From: Solimicrobium sp043758755
GTDB taxonomy: Bacteria; Pseudomonadota; Gammaproteobacteria; Burkholderiales; Burkholderiaceae_D
Assembly: GCA_043758755.1 (NCBI GenBank)
Contig: JAYVMW010000004.1
Location: 124,001-188,000, forward strand
Direction: 5' to 3'
DNA: 64,000 bases
A program made the translations under genes and the position numbers. Positions 8,737 through 16,145 of this stretch are shown here, piece by piece. The notes under the pieces are model-generated. The model was not told where the DNA came from. It did not search any database and was given only the letters and a program-made list of their open reading frames with translations. Every line of letters begins with the position of its first letter. Position 1 is the stretch's first letter.

Positions 8737-10149
8737 TTAAGGTGCAAATTTCCAGACATCACCAAGATTACCATTGGAACCAGTCGAATCTAAACCACTT
8801 CCACCGTACATCCAAAAATTTCCTGAACTATCCGTCCACCGTGCGGAATAGTAACGGCTGCCTGGAATATTGCTGCTGGAAAGTGTACTGAGTGTTCCAT
8901 AGTACCCTGGAGAATTGCCGTTATATGAACCGTTAAACCAGACCCATTGATTTGTAGAAATCTGATACTTCCAAATATCATTCAAATTCACCGGAGTTCC
9001 GGTAGCGTTGATTCCGTAACCACCAAAAATCCAAAGGTTTCCACTGGTGTCAACCCAACTTGCTGCTCCATAGCGAGCTCCAGGTTGGTTGGTTGAAGCA
9101 GCAACGTTATTCGTACCGTAATTGCCAACCGCATTAATTACATTTGACCCGCCTACCCAAGTCCATAATTTGGTGCTCAAGTCATATTTCCATAAATCGT
9201 TTAACTCGCCCATGCCACCGCTTGAATCAATACCGATACCGCCGAACATCCAGAAAAATCCGCCATATGCCCAGGTCGTGGCAGACTGGCGCGCACCTGG
9301 CAGGTTTGTCGATGTCGCCACCCCTGCTGTGCCATATGAACCGGAGACGTTTGTTGATTGTGAGCCATTGATCCAGGTCCACAATTTGGTGGCTGGATTA
9401 TATTGCCAAAGATCATTATGCATTGCTGTGGTGCCATTCAAATATCCTTCACCACCAAACATATAGAAATTGCCCGATGCGTCAGTCCAGGTAGCAGAAC
9501 TGCTGCGCGGATTTGGTTGGTTGGAGCTTGAAGCAACACCCTGAGTTCCCCAGTTAGGTGCGGCAGCCAAAGATCCTGCTCCTTTGGAGCCACCCTCCCA
9601 AGTCCACCAGTTAGTTGCTGGACTGAAAGACCACATATCATTCATATAGCCAATCACACCGTTTCCATCGGTGCCGTATCCGCCGAACATCCACAGGTTC
9701 CCGGAACTGTCTACCCAGGTTGCACCCAAGTTGCGTTGACCCGGTATGTAATTTGCCCCTGCTGTGCCTGACGTAACAGGATAAGTTCCAGCGACAGAGT
9801 TGGTCGTGCTTGAGTTCCCGCTTATCCAGGCCCATTGCAGACTGGTCGTATTGAATTTCCACATGTCATTTACAGCTCCAGCTCCGCTGAAAACCCAAAA
9901 TTGGCCACTGGGATCTTTCCATGACATTGCCGCAGACCTGGCACTGGGTTGACTGGTGGTGGTGGCAGCACCCTTGGACGCCGTGTCGTAATACCCGAGA
10001 GTATTTGCTGTTTGTGAACCTGACTCCCATGTCCAGTTGGTCAGTGATTGCGGAATCGCCGATGAAGAACCACTCCCTTTACAGCCAACTAAAATAAAAA
10101 CTGCCGCAAAAGCAGAAATCAATGAACGGTTAACTCTTGTTGCAAACAT
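8737..10149 (-). CDS. Six-repeat Kelch-like beta-propeller lipoprotein
   Basis: A 470-residue predicted surface or periplasmic lipoprotein. The N-terminus is a lipoprotein signal with lipobox LVGC (Cys about residue 23), then a Gly/Ser linker. The rest is six tandem units of about 70 residues. Each opens with W-x-W-x-x-G-S, continues with a P-x-x-R stretch and A-x-W-x-D-x-S-G-N-x-W-M-F-G-G, and closes with N-D-x-W-K-Y/F. This is the Kelch/galactose-oxidase type of repeat, so a six-bladed propeller is expected. No catalytic residues are recognisable; a binding role is an inference. It is monocistronic with its own terminator, between two porin genes. The exact function is unknown. Confidence 0.8.
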   Translation of the reverse strand: MFATRVNRSLISAFAAVFILVGCKGSGSSSAIPQSLTNWTWESGSQTANTLGYYDTASKGAATTTSQPSARSAAMSWKDPSGQFWVFSGAGAVNDMWKFNTTSLQWAWISGNSSTTNSVAGTYPVTSGTAGANYIPGQRNLGATWVDSSGNLWMFGGYGTDGNGVIGYMNDMWSFSPATNWWTWEGGSKGAGSLAAAPNWGTQGVASSSNQPNPRSSSATWTDASGNFYMFGGEGYLNGTTAMHNDLWQYNPATKLWTWINGSQSTNVSGSYGTAGVATSTNLPGARQSATTWAYGGFFWMFGGIGIDSSGGMGELNDLWKYDLSTKLWTWVGGSNVINAVGNYGTNNVAASTNQPGARYGAASWVDTSGNLWIFGGYGINATGTPVNLNDIWKYQISTNQWVWFNGSYNGNSPGYYGTLSTLSSSNIPGSRYYSARWTDSSGNFWMYGGSGLDSTGSNGNLGDVWKFAP

Positions 10150-10601
10150 AATAAATTCTTTTCATGAATAGGACAGGCATTATCTGGGCAGGAAATAGAT
10201 AAAGTCAATAAACTTATTGTTGGTTTATATATTGCTGACACGGTCTAAAAATCAGCGATATTGCGACAAGTTGCGGAACTTTAGAGTGAATAATTTACTT
10301 TTTATTGATTTGAAAATCTGAACCTGTCGTCTTCGCCATTCAATTAAAAAACTGTTCAATCAGGCCCTCCTAATTCTCCCAATCTTGACTGCTTAAGCAC
10401 TTTCCCCCAGTAGCTGAAAATCGACAGATGAGGGTAATCCTCAATTGGGAAAATTCGAAGCTCTCGTCAATAATAAAAATACAACTTAATATTGTTTTAA
10501 ATAAATAAATTTAAGTTGATGTTGGGATCGCGCTTTTTAACAGAGCATCAGGCGATTTTACCCGGCACAAAATATTTTTTAATTTTCCAATTGAGGTTTT
10601 C
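10150..10601. promoter_or_regulatory. Divergent intergenic region between lipoprotein and second porin
   Basis: This 452-bp, strongly AT-rich region separates two divergent genes and must hold both promoters. I cannot single out a convincing -35/-10 pair. A short inverted repeat GAGG-gtaat-CCTC near 10430-10442 and a long A/T stretch around 10480-10515 are the only visible features. No small gene is supported. Confidence 0.3.
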
Positions 10602-11735
10602 ATGAATAAAAAGATTTTTACTCTCGTTATTGCATCTCTGACCGCTACGCAGACTTATGCTCAACAATCAAATGTTTCAATTTATGGCGTCATCGATTCA
10701 ATGGTGCGTTACACGACCAATGAAGTTAACAGTGACGGTGGCGTTGGCAGCAAGACCCAATTGGGACAGGGTGGTGCATTGCAAGGGTCCAGATTGGGTT
10801 TTACAGGGGAGGAAAATTTGGGTGGCAGTACCTCCGCATTGTTTAAACTGGAAATGGGTTTTACCAGTAATGACGGAAGCAGCGATCAGCAGGGGCAATT
10901 GTTTGGGCGTCAGGCATATGTTGGTCTGAAAGACAACTCGATGGGTGAAATTGATGTTGGCCGGCAATACGGTGTCGCCTTTACGACTCTGGACGGCTAT
11001 GATCCGGTCGGAATGGGCAATATGCCGGAGAACGAATGGCAACTATTTTTGATGGGAGTGCGGTTTGACAACACGGTGAAATATTCGAACGACTGGGGCC
11101 CTGTGCATGCAGAAGTACAATATTCACTTGGCGGTCAGGCCGGTTCTTCTGAAATTGGTGCAACAAAAGGACTCGGATTCACGTATACAAATGGTCCGTT
11201 CAGTGTTGGCGCATTCGGACAGCAATCAACTGATGCAAATTCGCACAAGCTCAATATGGGCGGTATTGGCACTTCATATAATTTAGATGCCACAACACTA
11301 TATTTAAATTATTTCAATTCAAAACGTGATGCCGGATTTGCAAAAGCCGCAAACAACAGTGGTGGCGCATTGGCCAATACCAGTTTGCTTGGTAATGCAG
11401 ACAATACCTTGCAGCGTACCGATGATGTGATTACGGCTGGGTTGCAATATAAGTTCAGTCCGGCGATTGTTTACACATTGGGGTATATGGCTGATTCAGT
11501 TAAAAATGAATCCTCATCAGGCAATGACGGCCGCATTACAACGGCCTATGCTTTGGTCAATTATTATTTTTCCAAGAGAACAGATATCTACTTTGGCGTT
11601 GATTACACAAAAGTTAGCGGCGGCGAAATTGACAACGGTTCTCAGACAAATACTCTTTTACAATTTGCTGGCGCACCGTTAGGCGGCAATACCAGCAGAA
11701 CTGGCATCGCGCTGGGAATCAGAACAACTTTCTAA
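10602..11735 (+). CDS. General porin (Gram-negative porin family)
   Basis: Intact outer-membrane diffusion porin of 377 residues. The signal peptide is about 20 residues and ends TYA before QQSNVSIYGVIDSM, the conserved first strand. Porin hallmarks are GSRLGFTGEENLGGSTSALFKLE and GRQAYVGLKDNSMGEIDVGRQYG. The protein ends GIALGIRTTF, with the C-terminal Phe recognised by the BAM complex. It is related to the frameshifted porin at 7248 but clearly different in sequence, so they are paralogues rather than a recent duplication. Preceded by TTGAGGTTTTC before the ATG. Confidence 0.93.
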   Translation: MNKKIFTLVIASLTATQTYAQQSNVSIYGVIDSMVRYTTNEVNSDGGVGSKTQLGQGGALQGSRLGFTGEENLGGSTSALFKLEMGFTSNDGSSDQQGQLFGRQAYVGLKDNSMGEIDVGRQYGVAFTTLDGYDPVGMGNMPENEWQLFLMGVRFDNTVKYSNDWGPVHAEVQYSLGGQAGSSEIGATKGLGFTYTNGPFSVGAFGQQSTDANSHKLNMGGIGTSYNLDATTLYLNYFNSKRDAGFAKAANNSGGALANTSLLGNADNTLQRTDDVITAGLQYKFSPAIVYTLGYMADSVKNESSSGNDGRITTAYALVNYYFSKRTDIYFGVDYTKVSGGEIDNGSQTNTLLQFAGAPLGGNTSRTGIALGIRTTF

Positions 11736-11749
11736 TTTGGGGCACGAAA

Positions 11750-11785
11750 ATCCGCATAACGATTTGAATTGATTGTTATGCGGAT
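11750..11785. terminator. Bidirectional terminator between the porin and hemL
   Basis: Perfect 11-bp inverted repeat ATCCGCATAAC (11750-11760) / GTTATGCGGAT (11775-11785) between convergent genes. A short T-run follows on each strand (CTTTTC on plus, TTTTCG on minus), so it probably ends both transcripts, less strongly than the other terminators here. Confidence 0.65.
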
Positions 11786-11813
11786 GCTTTTCAGGCAGGC
11801 TTTTTACTCAGTG

Positions 11814-13091
11814 CTACCTGAGTTGTTGAAAAGCCCGTTTGGCAACCTCGAGCGTGGCTTGAATAATGGCGTCGTCATGTTGGGCAGAAACGAACCCGGC
11901 CTCAAAAGCAGAAGGTGCCAAATAGACGCCACCATCCAGCATCGCATGAAAGAACCGGTTAAATTTTTCTTTGTCTGAGGACATCATTGCGGCGTAACTG
12001 GTTGGAACCTGTTTGGAAAAATACAATCCAAACATGCCTCCAATGGAAGCGGCGCAAAAATCAATGCCAGCTTCATTGGCCACGGCAGTCAATCCTTTTG
12101 CCAATTTTGAAGTTTGAGAACTCAGATTCTCATAAAAACCGTCTTTCTGAATTAATTTCAAAGTGGTCAAACCCGCAGCAACGGCAACCGGATTGCCTGA
12201 CAAAGTTCCCGCCTGATAAACTCCACCAAGTGGCGCCATATGCGCCATCAGATCAGCGCGTCCACCAAAAGCGGCTACTGGCAACCCGCCACCAATTACT
12301 TTTCCTAAGGCGGTCAAATCCGGTTTGATTTTATAAATCGATTGTGCACCACCTAGTGCCACCCGAAATCCGCACATCACTTCATCAAAAATTAAAACAG
12401 TACCGTGTTTGGTGCATAACTGCCGCATTGTCTGAAGGAATTCTGGCGTAGCCTGAATTAAATTCATATTGCCGGCTACCGGTTCAACAATGATGCAGGC
12501 GATCTGATCACCAATTGCATTAAAGGTGTCTATTAATTGCTGGGTATTATTGTAATCAAGCACCAAGGTGTGTTTCGTGAAGTCAGCCGGAACTCCGGAC
12601 GAGCTTGGGTTGCCCAAAGTAAGTAATCCACTGCCTGCTTTGACAAGTAATGAATCAGCATGACCGTGGTAACAACCCTCAAACTTAATAATTTTGTCGC
12701 GACCAGTCGCTCCACGCGCCAAACGCAGTGCGCTCATGGTGGCTTCTGTTCCTGACGAAACCAGACGAACCTGTTCTATGGAGGGTACCAGTTTGCAGAT
12801 TTCTTCCGCCATTAAAATTTCGCCTTCAGTCGGCGCGCCAAAACTCAAGCCCCGGAGTGCCGCAGCATGAACCGCCTGTATAACTTCGGGATGCGCATGG
12901 CCAACAATAGCAGGTCCCCATGAGCCTATGTAATCGATATATTTTTTGTCTTCAACATCCCAAAAGTACGGCCCTTCAGCCCTGCTTATAAATCTGGGAG
13001 TGCCGCCAACAGAACGAAATGCACGAACCGGTGAGTTAACTCCGCCAGGAGTGGTTATTTGTGCTCGTTCAAAAAGTTCATTATTACGCAT
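11814..13091 (-). CDS. hemL: Glutamate-1-semialdehyde 2,1-aminomutase
   Basis: PLP enzyme that converts glutamate-1-semialdehyde to 5-aminolevulinate, the tetrapyrrole precursor, in the C5 pathway. The start is ATG at 13091, giving 425 residues that open MRNNELFERAQITTPGGVNSPVRAF, the standard HemL N-terminus; the open frame extends further upstream but without homology. The PLP-binding lysine lies in ALGKVIGGGLPVAAFGG (Lys about 264) and the cofactor-binding Asp in LIFDEVMCGFR. The thiD-like gene lies 67 bp upstream on the same strand. With hemJ at 3956, it is one of two haem-pathway genes in the window. Confidence 0.97.
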   Translation of the reverse strand: MRNNELFERAQITTPGGVNSPVRAFRSVGGTPRFISRAEGPYFWDVEDKKYIDYIGSWGPAIVGHAHPEVIQAVHAAALRGLSFGAPTEGEILMAEEICKLVPSIEQVRLVSSGTEATMSALRLARGATGRDKIIKFEGCYHGHADSLLVKAGSGLLTLGNPSSSGVPADFTKHTLVLDYNNTQQLIDTFNAIGDQIACIIVEPVAGNMNLIQATPEFLQTMRQLCTKHGTVLIFDEVMCGFRVALGGAQSIYKIKPDLTALGKVIGGGLPVAAFGGRADLMAHMAPLGGVYQAGTLSGNPVAVAAGLTTLKLIQKDGFYENLSSQTSKLAKGLTAVANEAGIDFCAASIGGMFGLYFSKQVPTSYAAMMSSDKEKFNRFFHAMLDGGVYLAPSAFEAGFVSAQHDDAIIQATLEVAKRAFQQLR

Positions 13092-13158
13092 AGGATTTTT
13101 GGGTTGTGTTAAAACGGTTGATGTTACTTGAAAGTGCGCATGGCGAATTTGTCTTTGA

Positions 13159-13998
13159 TTAAACCTGATCCAAATCGCGGGGTTCGTCCGGCTCCCGAGC
13201 CCAGAAATACCGATCAGGAACCAGCTTGCCCATACCAAATCGCTGCGCATGTGCCAAAGCAGCGTTTGTAAACTCCTGCGCTTCTAAAACGGCATCAGGA
13301 ATATCCAGGCCGTTAGCTACCAGAGCAGCAATCGCTGCAGAAATTGTTGATCCTGCCCCAAGGAACGAGCCCGTCAGTCGATTCCAGGTATCGTGCCGAA
13401 TCATTCCAGATTCGTCATACAGGGAGTTGCTGATTTCATTGTTGGATGTTGATGTTCCTGTCACAAGTACATACTCACATCCCGATTCAATGAGGCGTTG
13501 CACATCCAGTGCCAGAGTATCGTCTGTTGACGGTTCGCGCCAGGTTTCGGCCAGCCTCGATATTTCAACCGCGGATGCCAGCAGTAAGGTGGTTTGGGGA
13601 ATAATCAATTCACTGGCGGCAAGATAGATATCCTCACTGTCCTGACCCTGGTCCGGAATTAAAGATGAAAATGGATCAAAAATTAGTGGTATCTCAGGAT
13701 AATCAGAAACAATTTCTGCAATGGCGCTGACATTTTCAATGCTGCCGATTGTGCCTAGTTTAAAAGCGGCAACCGGCACATCCTCAAGTATCGTGCGTGC
13801 CTGTTCGATAAGTAGCTCAGCTTCAATGGCTTCAATGTCGGTGATTTGAGTTGTATCGCCGCTTAAAATTGCTGTAATGACGGTTAATCCGTGGCAACCC
13901 ATGGCGGCGAAACTGCCCAGGTCGGCCTGAATTCCAATCGCTCCAAGCGGGTCGGAGCTGCCAAAACTTAATACTAATGGTGATATTTGGTTTTGCAC
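13159..13998 (-). CDS. ThiD-like protein (HMP/HMP-phosphate kinase family) with degenerate motifs
   Basis: This 279-residue member of the ribokinase-like ThiD family is placed next to hemL, where Burkholderiales usually carry a hydroxymethylpyrimidine kinase gene. The fold-level features remain: GIQADLGSFAAMGCHGLTVITAI, the DVPVAAFKLGTIGS strand, CEYVLVTGT, and the ending GMGKLVPDRYFWA. Several active-site motifs are altered. The DPSGGAG loop reads DPLGAIG, the TPN-x-x-EA strand reads LASAVEI, the DPV-x-x-x-x-G stretch reads DPFSSLIPDQ, and the GTGCT anion hole with the catalytic Cys reads GAGST (Ser about 217). Activity in thiamine synthesis is therefore doubtful. The frame is intact, so it may be a diverged or regulatory paralogue. 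Confidence 0.75.
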   Translation of the reverse strand: MQNQISPLVLSFGSSDPLGAIGIQADLGSFAAMGCHGLTVITAILSGDTTQITDIEAIEAELLIEQARTILEDVPVAAFKLGTIGSIENVSAIAEIVSDYPEIPLIFDPFSSLIPDQGQDSEDIYLAASELIIPQTTLLLASAVEISRLAETWREPSTDDTLALDVQRLIESGCEYVLVTGTSTSNNEISNSLYDESGMIRHDTWNRLTGSFLGAGSTISAAIAALVANGLDIPDAVLEAQEFTNAALAHAQRFGMGKLVPDRYFWAREPDEPRDLDQV

Positions 13999-14163
13999 GG
14001 CGGGTGGATTAAGATATTGGACTTTGCATTTTATTCGATTTCTTTAGCAAAAGCGTACTTTGTCATACCTGCATTTGAGGCAATGGCCTTTGAATTGTCG
14101 ACTATATTTAACCGGGACAATTTAATTCAACGATTTAACAATAAGCCCGTACGGGGGAAAACA

Positions 14164-14382
14164 GTGAGCAATAATATGGAATCAAATTTTTCAGATGGTT
14201 CAAATCAGGATGCTGAATTTAAAACATGGATGTGCCTGATTTGTGGCTGGATGTATGATGAGGCAGCGGGTATGCCGGACGAAGGTATTTTGCCCGGGAC
14301 ACGCTGGAAAGATGTACCCATGAATTGGACTTGTCCTGAATGCGGTGCACGTAAGGAAGATTTTGAAATGGTTGCTATTTAA
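14164..14382 (+). CDS. rubA: Rubredoxin
   Basis: A small iron protein for one-electron transfer. The chosen start is GTG 14164, six nt after GGGGG (14153-14157), giving 72 residues; the ATG at 14176 is an alternative. The two Cys pairs that hold the single iron are seen as WMCLICGWMYDE and WTCPECGARKEDFE, and the length of the core fits the 54-residue family with a short acidic N-terminal extension. It is divergent from thiD and lies upstream of the pil-chp operon, a neighbourhood shared by many Burkholderiales. Confidence 0.92.
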   Translation: MSNNMESNFSDGSNQDAEFKTWMCLICGWMYDEAAGMPDEGILPGTRWKDVPMNWTCPECGARKEDFEMVAI

Positions 14383-14521
14383 TAAAGTTTATACATTATT
14401 GTGAAATAAATGAAACATTTCCGTGTAGAACGCTAACAAAATTTTAGAATTTTTTGGGATTTTGGCTATTCTTAAGGTAATTTATTATGTATGCCTGTAA
14501 TATTGAATTAAGGCAATTAAG

Positions 14522-14549
14522 TAGTCGGGGACGCCTAGTCGGGGACGCC
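14522..14549 (+). repeat. Perfect tandem 14-bp repeat upstream of pilG
   Basis: TAGTCGGGGACGCC occurs twice in direct succession (14522-14535 and 14536-14549), followed by CAGTC, which may start a third degenerate copy. It is GC-rich inside an otherwise AT-rich leader and ends 32 nt before the pilG start. It could be a tandem operator, a slippage product or a piece of a dispersed repeat. Confidence 0.7.
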
Positions 14550-14581
14550 CAGTCTAACCAGATTGAAATTTATGATGATTG

Positions 14582-14974
14582 ATGACTATGCAGGCTGAAA
14601 AACAGAATTTGAAGATCATGGTTATTGACGACAGCAGCACAATTCGTCGTTCAGCTGAAATTTTCCTGGGCCAGGTTGGGTACCAGGTAATTTTAGCTGA
14701 GGATGGTTTTGATGCGTTGGCCAAGATCAATGACTATCATCCGGATTTGATTTTCTGCGACATATTAATGCCGCGCCTGGATGGTTATCAAACTTGCGCT
14801 CTGATCAAGAAGAGTGCCAAATTTCGCAATACACCGGTGATCATGTTGTCGTCAAAGGATGGTTTGTTTGATCGGGCTCGTGGTGCAATTGTTGGCTCCG
14901 ATGAATATCTGACCAAGCCTTTCACTAAAGACAGCCTGTTAAAAACGGTGCGCAATTACACAGTCCAGACTTAA
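14582..14974 (+). CDS. pilG: Twitching motility response regulator PilG
   Basis: A single-domain CheY-like receiver of about 130 residues that acts downstream of the ChpA kinase to control pilus extension. The phosphorylation site lies in LIFCDILMPRLDGYQT. The acidic pocket is IDDSS, the conserved Thr/Ser is in VIMLSSKDG and the Lys is in YLTKPF. ATG 14582 and ATG 14588 are both possible starts; neither has a strong ribosome binding site. First gene of pilG-pilH-pilI-pilJ-chpA, the same order as in Pseudomonas aeruginosa. Confidence 0.93.
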   Translation: MTMQAEKQNLKIMVIDDSSTIRRSAEIFLGQVGYQVILAEDGFDALAKINDYHPDLIFCDILMPRLDGYQTCALIKKSAKFRNTPVIMLSSKDGLFDRARGAIVGSDEYLTKPFTKDSLLKTVRNYTVQT

Positions 14975-15033
14975 TCAATAATTGAATATAAAAATGTCTA
15001 GCAGTCGTAAGTGGGATTTTTAAAGGAATAAAC

Positions 15034-15399
15034 ATGGCAATTCAAAAAATATTGGTAGTTGATGATTCTCCTACTGAGCGTTATTTTTTAACGGATATTT
15101 TGGCAAAAAACGGTTTCTCTGTTTCAACAGCAGAAAATGGCGAAGAGGCGTTATTAAAAATCAAGGCGGATAAGCCTCATCTGATATTGATGGATGTGGT
15201 TATGCCGGGGCAAAATGGATTTCAGATTACCCGTGCAATTGCCCGCGATGCCGAAACGCAGGATGTGCCCGTCATTATTTGCACAAGTAAAAACCAGGAA
15301 ACAGATCGTATTTGGGGTCTTCGTCAGGGGGCAAGAGACTACCTGGTCAAGCCGATTGATCCACAGGAATTGCTGGCTAAAATTGCCAGCCTGGCATAA
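15034..15399 (+). CDS. pilH: Twitching motility response regulator PilH
   Basis: Second CheY-like receiver of the Pil-Chp system, 121 residues, thought to counteract PilG and favour pilus retraction. Visible motifs are VVDDSPTERYFL, the phospho-acceptor in LILMDVVMPGQNGFQ, the Thr in VIICTSKNQETD and the Lys in YLVKPID. The ATG has AAAGGAATAAAC in front, a good ribosome binding site. It follows pilG after 59 nt. Confidence 0.93.
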   Translation: MAIQKILVVDDSPTERYFLTDILAKNGFSVSTAENGEEALLKIKADKPHLILMDVVMPGQNGFQITRAIARDAETQDVPVIICTSKNQETDRIWGLRQGARDYLVKPIDPQELLAKIASLA

Positions 15400-15443
15400 T
15401 CGTTTTGGCTGGTAAGCGAAAGTTTGTCTAAAACAGGATCGAC

Positions 15444-16007
15444 ATGACAGAACAAACAGCTCTTGAAAATAAAAGCGAAGATAAACGTGGTGACCGTCGG
15501 GAACGGTTGCGCGATTTTCAGTCGCAATTGCTGGAGCGTATGCAGATTGCCCGTACCAGTGACGTTATCAGCTCAAATCAGTTGGGCGTCATGATCGGGC
15601 AGACTCGCTATCTGTTAAATCTGCGCGACGCAGGTGAGATCGTCTCAGTAGGACAAATTTCGCGCATACCGCTGACCCGCGACTGGTATCTGGGATTGCT
15701 GAATTTGCGGGGAAATCTGATTGGTGTCATTGATGTTCAAAATTTTCAGGGGCAGCAAAAAGTTGAGATAACCCCTGATTGTCGCGTTGTCGCATTTTCA
15801 TCCGGCCTGGCCTTTAATGCCGGGTTGCTGGTCAGTAAAGTATTGGGTTTGCGTAACGTCGCGGAAATGAGTATCCAGCAAAATTCATCAGAAAATCAGT
15901 CGGCATGGCTACGACAAAGCTACGTTGATAATAACAATCATATTTGGTACGAGTTAAGCCTCGCTGGCCTGATACAGGATGGCGATTTTTTACATATAGG
16001 TTCATAA
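15444..16007 (+). CDS. pilI: CheW-like adaptor PilI
   Basis: CheW-domain protein of 187 residues that couples the PilJ receptor to the ChpA kinase. After a charged N-terminal tail (about residues 1-35) the CheW fold is seen in GVMIGQTRYLLNLRDAGEIV and in the characteristic WYLGLLNLRGNLIGVIDV stretch. It lies 44 nt downstream of pilH in the operon. A 138-nt spacer with no gene separates it from pilJ. Confidence 0.92.
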   Translation: MTEQTALENKSEDKRGDRRERLRDFQSQLLERMQIARTSDVISSNQLGVMIGQTRYLLNLRDAGEIVSVGQISRIPLTRDWYLGLLNLRGNLIGVIDVQNFQGQQKVEITPDCRVVAFSSGLAFNAGLLVSKVLGLRNVAEMSIQQNSSENQSAWLRQSYVDNNNHIWYELSLAGLIQDGDFLHIGS

Positions 16008-16145
16008 AATCACGTCCTTTTCTGTGCCGATAACAGCGCATTGAGTTCGTTGTGTGAGCATCTCATGCGTGCACGGCGCAATTTACTGAGCTTAACCTGT
16101 CAGATTTACTGAATTGCGTATCAATTGGAAATAGGAGAATTAGTA

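Noticed and set aside
9122..9466. Open frame on the plus strand inside the Kelch-repeat gene
   Set aside because: It lies antisense to regular coding repeats, has no ribosome binding site, and its pattern follows from the repeats of the opposite strand.
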